Of a stretch of 64,000 nt of DNA, positions 25,590-35,583 are shown piece by piece (within the stretch, counting starts at the first letter, position 1; every line of letters starts with the position of its first letter). The stretch lies in the NCBI GenBank assembly GCA_002118135.1, contig BDIU01000034.1, positions 124,001-188,000 of the forward strand. Reading direction: 5' to 3'. Both the position numbers and the translations under genes were made by a program. Below the pieces are notes generated by a model. That model was given only the letters and a program-made list of their open reading frames with translations. It had not been told where the DNA came from and ran no database searches. This DNA is from Trebouxia sp. TZW2008 (lineage: Eukaryota; Chlorophyta; Trebouxiophyceae; Trebouxiales; Trebouxiaceae).

Positions 25590-26850
25590 ATGTGGCTCTG
25601 TCTGCAGATGGAGGAAGCAAGCTGTGTACAAGTCCACACTCAGCGTCATGCATCCCTGACACACCAGCACCCGCCAACCATGATGTTCAGTGCACCATTC
25701 CCAACATCAGCACCAGCACCATCCCCAACACCAGCACCAGTGGCAGCACCTGTCATGCATGGCACTTCAATTCAGCTGCCGCAAACCATGATGTTGACTG
25801 CACCATCACCAACAACAACAGCATCATCATCAGCTCCTGTGCTGCAAGGCGTGTCAGCTCAGCTTCCACCAAATGCTGTTGCTGACACTGTCAGTGATCC
25901 ATGATGTTCACTGTACCATCATCAGCGGCAGCACCATCATCAGCATCATCATCAGCATCAGTACCCGCATCGACCAGCCTCTTGCAGTCCCTACCAGCTC
26001 AGCTTCAACAAAGCGGTATGACTGACACGTATTGGCAGCCACAAAGGTTCAGCTTTTGGAGCTTATTCCGGCATTTCTGGTTGAAGATCATGACAAGAAA
26101 GATGTCGACGTTGCTGAGATCACAGGGGTCTGTTTATAGGGCATTATCTCTCCAGAAACCAAGTCTAAGGAGAACAGCTTACAGCAAAAGTCTCTGCAGC
26201 TGCTCACTCAACACTGCAGGGAAATGCAGCAGTCATATAGCGAATCACAGACATGTAGCGTAGGCAGCAGATTGTAGTTGCGGGTACACAAGAGCTAGGC
26301 GACATTCAGAGGAGGCACTACATGAGGGATGAAGTAAACAAAATCCCTTGCAGACATGCTGCAGCCAGCCTTTCTTCACGGTTTTGCATCTCAGAGCTCT
26401 ATCACCTTCAGCCCTGTTACTGCTCAAACATCAATTTGTAGATTACATGCCCTGCAGCACTGTCTGCATGCAAGACTTTGTGTTGCCCACAATCACACTT
26501 ACAGAATTTGTTGATACTCCCCTGCTTTTGTACAATAATGTGCAGTCATGATTACTTTCTGCTTGATGTTATGTGTTGTGTGTGGTTACACCATGCTACT
26601 GAGCACAAGGTCCGATCTGAACGCTGTGCTGAGCAATTGCAATTCAAGTATGTTGCCCACAAGCGGTTTTGAACCAAAATGCGTACGCTTTCTCACGGTG
26701 TCGTTATTACAACGCAGCATGACAGGCCTGCTGTATGGCTTACAGAAACAGGGTGAGGCATACTTGTTACTCACCTCTTGTATGCGCAGGCACAAGTGTA
26801 AAGCAAGTAATCAACCAAGAATGACAAACCAGCTTGGGCATTGCATCTGA
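25590..26850 (+). CDS. Unrecognised spliced gene or extension, weak
   Basis: A Pro/Ser/Thr/Ala-rich open stretch (25590-26050, with LLQSLPAQLQQS) is followed by short hydrophilic segments that look like exons. These are LLELIPAFLVEDHDKK and DVDVAEITG (about 26050-26127), KENSLQQKSLQLLTQHCREM (about 26150-26255), IQRRHYMRDEVNKI (about 26300-26350) and EHKVRSERCAEQLQFKYVAH (about 26600-26660). No family was recognised. CpG content stays low, so a separate promoter is not obvious. It may be a 3' extension or alternative end of the preceding WD40 gene. Confidence 0.3.
25660..25960 (+). repeat. Three copies of a 108-113 bp Pro/Ser-coding unit
   Basis: CCATGATGTTCA/GACTG followed by CACCATCA recurs with ATG at 25680, 25788 and 25901 (108 and 113 bp). 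The first two are in the same frame; the third is shifted, putting a stop before it. Confidence 0.75.
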
Positions 26851-27108
26851 GCATTGCAAATGACATCTACAGTAGTAATACATTGTATTACTAAGGTCAC
26901 GTCAAAGCAACGAACTGCAACGTTGAATTAGTTTCATAGCTTCATAAGAAGTAAAAGTCAGCTCGGGTTGCAAGCTGTTCCAGGTCGAGACACCTTCTGG
27001 TCACTGTCCGTACCCAGGATTGGTTCTCCCTACCTTGCTGTACACAGACATTGCGAGAGGCGCTTTCACAATCAAAAGAGTCATGCAGCTTGCCGACAAA
27101 TGCAACAA

Positions 27109-29470
27109 TTATGCACGTGCAGTTGCAATGACCGCCACATTGGTTGGAAACAGCAGCTTGCCATCAGCTTTTACGTAGTTGCTCTCCTGAGCCTGTGCAG
27201 TAATAGCAGAAGCAACTTTCTGTTTGCAGTCTGTTTCGCCACTGGAGCGCATTCGCTCAAAAATCGTAATCATCATGGGGTTTGCAAGAAGCTCATCCAC
27301 AGTCACCTCGAATCTACAGTTGAACTCCCTGCAATGCAAAGCAAGAAAATGCACAAACTGCATCTGGCAATCCGCTGTTTGCGGGACATGTGAGCATGGT
27401 GCTTGCAAAGGCTGGTGCTGGGCCATCAGGCTGGGGCTGAACTGACTATTGGTCATATGAGACGTGACTTTGCATTGCAACATGCTGGGGTTTTTGTGCA
27501 CCTGGTTTCTGGTTGTGAGAAACCGCCATCCTGCAAGACTTTCTTCAATGCTTCAGGGTCACCAAGAGTGAGCATACTGGCCTTTACTGTATCCTGCTTT
27601 GTTTGCAGCATCTGTCTTGTCACTTGCCCTATCAGGCTGGCACAGTTTGTCTGATGCGGCAAGCCCCACACTGCATCACTTCCAAAGTCTGACACTGCAA
27701 GGATTTCTGGTACGCTTCAGGGTGACCAAGAGTGAGCATGCTGGCCTTTAAGTCATCTTGCGTTTTTTGCAGCATCTGCCTTGTCACTTGCCCTATCAGG
27801 CTGGCACAATTTGTCTGATGTGGCAAGCCACACACTACATCACAGTCACAAGGTCAAAATAATGCACGTAGCCAAAAATAAGTCAGACTATCACAATTTG
27901 TCTGATGTGGCAAACCCCACACTGTCTCTTGCTTTCTTTGCAGCATCTGCCTTGTTACTTGCCCTACCAGGCTGGCATTATTTGTTTGATGCGGCAAGCC
28001 CCTCACTGCATCATAGACACAGGCAAACAGTGAATGCAGCTCAAACAATCCAGACTGGTGCATTGTGTCTGATGTGGCAAGCCTCAAACTGCATCACATG
28101 TGCTTTTAAACCCTATATATGCCCGTATCAACCAAGCTAGAGTGACACAGTCTTTGGCAAGCTGCATTGCATCCTTCACCAAACATATGCCCCAAAAACA
28201 GCCAGCCCTTTTGAGACAGCACTGATGTCACCCACACCTTGCTGCTTAACGTCATGCTGATCACAACAGTTGGCTCATGCTTATAAGGCTGCACACATCA
28301 GGAAGTGTGTTTCCTCTTTGGGTTGCTGAAGTCAATGTTTAACTGATCAGTTGACATAAGAACACACCTGACACAACAAGGATCCCACCAGGCTTCAACA
28401 CCCTCTTGAACTCTTTGATTGCCCTGTGCAAAGGGAAAAGCAAAAGTGCAAGGCACCACAGTCACTCTGCACAAATCTTGTATTTTGTGTTAGGTGCACA
28501 ATCATCTCAGCATGCGCCATTGGGCAATGGCACTGAATGCATGGTTGTCTTGCATGGACCCTTTTGATGATCCAGTCCTCTATGATATGCACTGGCGCGT
28601 TGAAATGCATTGGATCTCATCAAAAAGACAAAGCTTGAACATAAAGCATGCATATGTTATGCTGACCATTTATTTGCAGAACTTACTCTGCATGCCGAGG
28701 AACCAGCAGCTGAAGTGCTGAAGCGCAGCACAAGCCATCAAAAGTATTGTCAGTGAATTGGCTCAGATCTGTGGCATCTGCAACCTCACACCTGCATACA
28801 CTGCAGCTGTCATGCAGAATCATCAAGCACTGTTGCATTCCAATTTTGGAAAATGTTGTGAGATGGTAGATACATGACACATATATGGCAGGGTAATGGC
28901 AGTACATGGCAGGAGATGAGGAGAGTTGTGAAGTATGGCATAAGCTCTACACCAACTACATGCACTGGTATGGGCACCTGATGTTTGCCAGTTTGAGAGC
29001 TTGTACACGACGCTTGGCTTCTGCTACCATTCCTTCAGCGTAGTCCGTGGCAATTACCTGCCATGAGCGTCAATGCTAGTATGTGAATTGTTATGAAGTC
29101 CAGTGATCAGCTATAGGTTCGACAGTACTCGTGTAACTGCGTGCCTCTGCAGATGGCGCCTGTGCCGCGATAGAACACGCTGGTTCGCCACTCCCACTTG
29201 CAACATCGAGAACCTTTGCTTTGCCTTCGGCTTGCAAGTTCTCGACCACGACAGTGGCTAATTCTCGGTTCAAGGGCATCAAGATTGCCCCACCCTCATA
29301 TGCAGTCGCCGTATAAGAAGAAGCTGCATATGCGGCGATGGCACATTCAGAATTACCCAGCAGACAGGAGAATGCTGATCCATCAGCATCGTGTGCGTGC
29401 GCAGCAGGCCGTCCCTACCTCCCTCACTCCACAAGCGCTGTAGATCCATTTGGGCTGCCATGTCCACCAT
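27109..29470 (-). CDS. Class I SAM-dependent methyltransferase (type 11-like)
   Basis: Exon 1 (29470-29419, MVDMAAQMDLQRLWSEG) joins in phase to the exon starting at 29323 (TATAYEGGAILMPLNRELA). That exon contains the SAM-binding glycine loop VLDVASGSGEPA. Next come VIATDYAEGMVAEAKRRVQA (about 29057-28985, motif II acidic site), CEVADATDLSQFTDNTFDGL (about 28790-28690) and FKRVLKPGGILVV (about 28420-28370, post-motif). Two C-terminal exons, 27670-27502 (GLPHQTNCASLIGQV) and 27328-27109 (FEVTVDELLANPMMITIFER), end at the stop. These are the standard blocks of small-molecule methyltransferases such as the UbiE/COQ5 type; the substrate is not deducible. It is divergently arranged with the SET/MYND gene, 291 bp between start codons. 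Confidence 0.8.
27530..28100 (-). repeat. Three to four tandem copies of a methyltransferase exon
   Basis: The block encoding GLPHQTNCASLIGQVTRQML with its acceptor is found at about 27535-27680, 27698-27850, 27890-28020 and, shorter, 28055-28095 (period about 160 bp). Only the first is in phase with both neighbours. The frames of the copies vary. Confidence 0.85.
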
Positions 29471-29761
29471 CTGTGACCTTTTGAGGTCACAATACAACAG
29501 CTGCTCGCGGCACAATTTACTCTCAAACGACGGATGCTATTCTGTCAACAAAGTCTGGAAACAGCTCTAACATAATGTCTTATGTCAAGCAAATGCAGCG
29601 ATCGCTTTTGCTGTGGCGCTCAACGCAAGGACTATAACGCCTGCCTGGGTGCGATTGTCAGGCTTTGAAGACTTTAGAGGCCGCAACAGTCGCCAAATCG
29701 GCAGTAACCAGCAAGCAACAAACGACAGTCTGCATTGCTTGACGCACTGCTGCTAATAGGT
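29471..29761. promoter_or_regulatory. Bidirectional promoter region, CpG-rich
   Basis: This 291-bp gap separates two divergent start codons (29470 minus, 29762 plus). CG density is raised from about 29600 into the SET/MYND first exon. No TATA box is evident. Confidence 0.55.
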
Positions 29762-32700
29762 ATGGTAGCTGTGGAGGTGCACGACATACAGGGATCAGGA
29801 CGCGGTCTCGTAGCCGTAACGCCCATCGCTGCCGGCGAGCTGGTGTTGCGCGAGTCACCCGTCCTGCTGAGCGTGACTCAGGAGCTGCATAACGTCGTTT
29901 GCGCCCATTGTCTCAGATACATACAAGGTCTGCTGGTCTGACCTGCAGTCTCTGAGCACAACTTGAAGTGAACGATATGACGGTGCGATAGCTTGGCTTG
30001 ATGCGCAGGTCAAGCAATCGAGTGCACAGGCTGCTCACAGGCCTCATTTTGCAATCAAATATGCCAGCAAACAGCGGCTCGACGAGGACATGCCGCGGCT
30101 GTCTGCAGGTATGCTGTGCTGCATGGTTGCCAAACTGGTATGCATGGACACTTGTGTCATCGCATGTTGTTGCAGCTCAACGCCACAGGCCAGTCTGCAA
30201 CATGTGCAGCCAGAAGCATGCATTCACATTGACATCACATCACACATATTGACATGGTGTCACTGTTCAATGGCAAAGGCCAAGTTGCAACAGCTGTAAA
30301 TGCTACAAGTTGTGCAGCCCTGCCCTTGTTGCTATGTTACCAACAATTCTTCTGCTGCTGCCAGAGGTATGCATAGATTCTCATATAATGATGTTGTCGC
30401 AGCTCAATGGCAAAGGCTGGGCTGCAACAACTGCAGCCAAAGGCATGCGTCAAAAGTGACATCACAACTTTGTTGCTCGATGGCAAAGGCCAATCTGCAC
30501 TTGTTGTATAATGGTTGTTCTTTTGCTGCCAGAAGTAGACATGTTCTTCTCATAACATGACGCTGTTGCAGCTCAATGAGAAAGGCCGGTTCGTAACATC
30601 TTACAAGTATCTTGTCAACTTTACCAATCTTTATCCACCTTAGACGTATGCAGGGGCATTTACATTGTGATGTTGTCGCAGCTCAATGGCAAAGGCTGGA
30701 CTGCAACACCTGCAGCCAGAGGTAGCAGACCAGGCACGATTCATCATTCAAGCTCAGGCTTTGATAGATCCTGATGTCAAAGGTCAGCTTCCTGCTGTTC
30801 ACAAGCTGCATGCCTGCGTAATGATGCAGCTGTTCAGCATCCAGAGCTGTTGCGACTTGATCTTGCATTCTCACAAGAACAGTTTGACGACATTCTAATG
30901 TAGTTTCTGACATAAAGATACTTAGCATGACAACATTACTGTCGCAATTCCGATGCCACTGAGCATTTATCAACATAGTTTGATTGCGACATTGTTTGTG
31001 GGGAAGGACACAGACGTATTAGTCATTGCAGTCAAAGAAAGGAGAGCATATTGTATGTGCAATTTTCTGCAGGTGGTGCTTTGTGGAAGAAGAAGGCCCT
31101 AGCCCAATTGCAGTCATCAGCTGAAGCACACCCAGACACAGCTGAAGTGCTCAAATGGGCAGAGAGCTACTTTGGACCTGAATCGTGGCCAAAATGGAAA
31201 GGTACACAAAACAAGCTTTCACCAGTTTCAGCAAGCTGTGTTGTCAGGTTTTAAGAATATTTGCATAAAATGCGTTGATTTGCAATCTGCATGACATGCA
31301 GAGCATGTCATCAAAATCATTATTTGCTTGCTTGCTGCTGAGGCTCTGTATCTTGAACAGGTGCATACAGAAGTAGTTAACAGCTTGCAAACAGTTCTGC
31401 AGATCACGGGCTGACTGAAACTGGGCAGCAAGCAATAGCAATGCCATTCAATTGTGCGCACTTTGTGATCATGCGTTGTGATAGCCCCTGACTGTAAACA
31501 TCTGCATGCAGGTGCAGCACCAACACTTGCGAGTCAGGACAGAATCAATTCGTATGGTATCATGGCGCCTGCAGGACCTGATGTAAGATGTCTCTCACGT
31601 GAGCATATGAACAGACTGCTGCACTGGTGACATTATTGAGCTGTTCTACTTTCAAAGACTCACCCAGACTTGCTGTTCCATCTCCTCAGATTGCATCTAG
31701 GTCTTTCACCCACCCTGGGCAGGATGTAGGGCATGCGTACATGTTGCATGCTTCTAGTCCATGCTGGTGTCACTTTCTGGCCAGTCCTTGACATCAGCAA
31801 TTTACGCATGAGAAGTGAAGTCAGGTGCCGCACATTAGCATTACAGGAGCACATTGCCCAAATGTCGTGTTCGCTGTCAGCCATGTCTCAACAAACTTTG
31901 ATTCATTGGTCCACAACTCAACGATTTACAACTTTACAATATCATCTGAAGCCCTTGCATTGCAGGGAGAGAGGCGCATCCGTGGCAGTGGGGTGTACCA
32001 CATGTCATCCCTGTTGAACCACGACTGCATGCCCAATGTCGCCAGATACGATGACTTCGACTCCACCATCGAGGAGAACACCATTGTGGAGTTCAGAGCT
32101 CTGCATGACATCCCAGCTGACACACAAATCACCCAGAGCTACTTCCCGCTTTCATGGTGAGTTGTGGTGCATGATGCTTGAGATTGAGAAGGACATGGAG
32201 TTCAGCAAACTCCATTTGCAGCAAAGGCATCTTCCCTCCAAAAAGATGCATGTTAAGCAGAAGCTGAATTGCACACTTGAAGGACACTTGTGCAGTCACT
32301 CAGCTGCCTCAAAGCTTTTGCTGGCCCCAACTGACGCATCACAAGAGCCACTGCTGCAGTCAGTTTGCGCTGATGCACAGAAACTGGCGCTGAACTTGCT
32401 GTACACACTGCTACAGTGCACATGTCATAGTGCTGCTGTGCTCAGCGTACAGTCTACATTGCTGCATTCCACAGTCTGCTGTGCTGCTTTGCTCATGTTG
32501 CTGACTGCATTGCAGGGGTGATAGTGCTGTGCCCAATGTACAATGCTGTGACCATAGCATGTTCACCATTGCTGCTCTGCCTGAGTTGTAGTGCTGCTTC
32601 TCACTCGACACAGTGTTACATTGCACAGGTCATAGTGCTTGGGTGCAGGAGTTATGAGGAACGACAGCAGAGATGTCAGGAGCAGTACGGCTTCACCTGC

Positions 32701-33835
32701 CAGTGTGACCGCTGCCAGGTAAGCTTCTGGAGGGCTGCTTTTTTTTGGTTCACAAGCCTCAGCTGATGACTGATCATCAGTCATCATGTGTCACGCTTTG
32801 GCTGATGTGTCATAAGTTTGCGACCGCTAGACAGTCAGGGTTACGAACTACCAATGACAACCACAAGTCTGTCTAGGACCGCTTAAGCTATTGTGTGTAT
32901 CAACACATCTTAGGTTAGATCAGGTCAAGCTGCTGCTGTAAGGTCTTGCTGCATTTGAGGCTCTGAGTTGGTCACGGTAACCATGACTGCTGTTTCATAT
33001 TGTGCAGTCAGCATGTCCATAGCCAGCAGGCATATACGATTACAGCGTGTCGCGACATTGCCCTGTCATCATCTTCTTTTGCAATCAAAAAAGGCCCTTG
33101 TATGCTCTCCAGAGGACTTGAATGTTGTGAAAGTCTTTGTTGCTGTTATTTCAGGTGGAACAGCAATACAGTGATGATGATGGCAATGATGACCCAGATA
33201 TGCAGGCTAACACCACAGCAGCTTCTCAGTCAAACCCTACAGCATCCAGTCTTGCCACAAATGCAGAACATGACAAAGCAGGGGCGTCAAATGCTGCTGC
33301 TGATCACAGCAATGCGAACTTGCTGGCGCAACACACTGGTACATCACATGACGAATCAGATGACAAGATTGGTGCCTCTCGTGATGCTGCTGATCATCGC
33401 AATGCAAATGCAGTGTTGCAACAGACTGACAAACCATGTGAGATATCACATGACAAAAGTGGGGCCTCTGATGATGATGCTGCTGATCAGAGCACTGCAA
33501 AGTCACTTGTGCAACAGACTGACTCATTACATGAGGAGAGATTAACAGAAAGGCAGGATGAAGAGGCAAGTGGGATTGAGGAAGAAGATCATGATTCAGA
33601 AGATGCCATTGATGAAGCGTATGTCATGGCCTATTTAGGCAGGCATTGCTGCTCTCAGACAATTGGTGCCAAAACGGACAACGGTGGTGCAGTCTGCGGT
33701 GGAACAATGACGCCTGTTGGGATTCATGGAGATGTGTACGCATGCAACATGTGTGGACATGAGCGTCTAGAATCAGCAAGAGTTGCAGATTTGGAAAGGC
33801 TGTATGACAGTATGGCCACAGAGGTACAGGAGTAG
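29762..33835 (+). CDS. SET and MYND domain protein lysine methyltransferase (SMYD/ASHR type)
   Basis: Eight exons read by eye: 29762-29927, 30009-30108, 30682-30782, 31073-31201, 31512-31582, 31966-32156, 32649-32718 and 33155-33835. They total 1509 bases, exactly 502 codons plus stop, with all phases consistent. The N-terminal SET part (VHDIQGSGRGLVAVTPIAAG) is split by a MYND zinc finger (VCAHCLRYI then CTGCSQASFCNQIC). The SET core reads RINSYGIMAP, SGVYHMSSLLNHDCMPNVAR (the NHxCxPN SAM/lysine site) and ITQSYFPLSW. Post-SET cysteines are in FTCQCDRCQ. The last exon adds an acidic Asp/Ala/Ser insertion of three repeats and a second Cys cluster (VCGGTMTPV, YACNMCGHERLE). It should methylate lysines on histones or other proteins. 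Confidence 0.92.
30165..30725 (+). repeat. Five or six tandem copies of a SET/MYND exon start (about 100 bp period)
   Basis: GTTGCAGCTCAATGGCAAAG with following GCTGGACTGCAAC recurs at about 30173, 30259, 30400, 30474, 30566 and 30681. Only the last (exon 30682-30782) joins in phase with both neighbours. The others carry stops or lack a usable donor. Confidence 0.88.
32390..32660 (+). repeat. Decayed copies upstream of the post-SET exon
   Basis: GTCATAGTGCTG recurs, with surrounding similarity, at about 32425, 32515 (as TGATAGTGCTG) and 32630. It leads to the acceptor of the exon at 32649. This is a weaker version of the acceptor-side pattern. Confidence 0.5.
33260..33540 (+). repeat. Three in-frame acidic repeats in the SET/MYND last exon
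   Basis: Units of about 30 residues begin HDKAGASNAAADHSNAN, DDKIGASRDAADHRNAN and HDKSGASDDDAADQSTA, each followed by a Gln-Thr motif. Here the tandem expansion is coding and stays in frame. Confidence 0.9.
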
Positions 33836-35583
33836 GTTCAACGACGGAAAGACATTTTCAAGAGCAACTAGCTGTAGCCAACTTGTCTCATTTGCAACGG
33901 CATATCTGCGCAAGGATTGTGGCAATCTTCAAAATGGAAGCTGCTACGTACTCGAAATGGCAACAAAGTCGACGTGTTCTCAAAGCAACACAGAAGTCTG
34001 TACAATACACGAGAGCAATTCACGCCATATGTATGGTACTCCTACAACTTGCTGTTGATTGACATGCAATTGATTAAAGCAGGTCCTTGCAAGCATGGCC
34101 AGGGTTCTACAAGGCCTCTGAAAAATCGGGGGTTGCCCTCCACAGGGGGGCTTGTTATTTTGGCTTTTTGCGGGCTCTGCCCACAGGCAATGACCAGTGT
34201 GTGCGGGGTGCCAAATTGTGATTGAGAGCACATTTTGCCTGTGTTTGCATTGAATTTGGGTGAAGCAGCCCCGTATTTGCTGAAAAAAAGCGCAATCTGC
34301 ATCTTTTGCAGGGAAAATCCTTTGCATAGCCCAGAGGGCTTCGCCCCGGTCAAAAAATCAAATCAGGGCGGAATACGGGGGCTGCCCCCGGGGCAGAGCG
34401 GGGGGTGTAGAACCCTGAGCATGACACCCGCATATTTTCATTACTGCAAAAGATTGGAGTCTGACAAGTCCACACACAACAAAAGAACCCTGACAAGTCT
34501 GGTGTCGAACATTTCTGCACTTCAGTGGACCATACATGTCATCAAAGACAAGCGCTCATGATGGCTAATCACAGCCGTGTCTGGCTATGAAGGCTGATAC
34601 AGGTATACTACTTGGTTTTGGCCGACCGCCTTCCGCAATAAGGAACACGTGCTTGGCATATATTGAACATTCTGTGACTCATGAGCTATCTGATCAGCTA
34701 TGTGCATACAGAACTTACAGACTGCCTCCAAATAGTTCGATTCAAAGCTGCTTTGTGCCAGCGCAAAGCAACAAACTCGCTTGCAACAATGGATTCAACT
34801 CGATTTGGCCACCAAAGGGCAACAAGCTGCAACTTCTCCAGAGATTTGCGCAATGCACAAGCTGGGTTATGTTACAGGGCAAACTTAATTGGCTCTCTGA
34901 CACGTAGCTAGCATACCCTTTTCATGCGCCCCGTTACAGGTTAGGCCATGTGTGCCTGTGCTCGTTTGTGAAGGTCACACATGCAGCTGCATTAATGGCA
35001 GTTGCAGACCTGCCAGCATGGCATGGCATTGCACTTGTGTTAAGCTGTCGCCAAACGCAATGCTGCGGTTGGGTTTTCCACGATTGCAATGCTGTGATAT
35101 GCAGGTTTGGTGGTCATGCTGTGCATTATTGTTTGAGCAGCAGCAATAGCAGTGGCAGCAACATGCAGGCAATGCAATGCATGGCTGCTGAACCAAAGAA
35201 AAGTGGGGAGATACCAGTATGGCAACTTGTGCTTCGAGTTGCAAGGCTCTGATGCTGCCAGATAGATGGATTAGTTGATCAGGCAGCAGCAAAATTGGCA
35301 TGTTGATCAGAATTGCTACACTTGAGTCTCAGCATTGCGAAAGCTTCACCAAAAGGCAGGTAATCCTTGACGAGAGAGCTATAACACATGGCAAGAATCT
35401 ATTCTTTGCAAGCAGGTCATGAGTACTGACATGAATGCAAGCATCAAGTGATGTGAGCCACAAAATACAGACACTGATACCATGATAAAATGTCATGCCC
35501 TTCCCTTAATCACTGACAGTCTAATGCTCTAGCTAACTCCTATACGATCTTGCAGGATTGCCAACAGAGACCCACTGCTACAG
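33836..35583. other. Convergent intergenic region, no supported gene
   Basis: This lies between the stops of the SET/MYND gene and the acyl-CoA reductase. Open frames on both strands (to 128 residues) have no coherent composition. It contains a GC-hairpin-rich segment at about 34100-34430. Confidence 0.55.
34100..34430. other. GC-hairpin-rich segment of foreign composition
   Basis: It contains several short G/C stem-loops: GGGCTCTGCCC, GAGGGCTTCGCCCC, GGGGGCTGCCCCCGGGGC. They are separated by A/T-rich spacers. This style is typical of algal organelle intergenic DNA and unlike the surrounding CpG-poor DNA. It could be organelle-derived or an interspersed repeat. Confidence 0.4.

Noticed and set aside
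32755..32790. Palindrome TGATGACTGATCATCAGTCA as a regulatory element
   Set aside because: Only 11-bp arms in an intron. It is a single occurrence with no supporting context.
34975..35301. Overlapping frames on both strands of about 100 codons
   Set aside because: Both strands are equally open and low in information. No motif or splice signal supports a gene.
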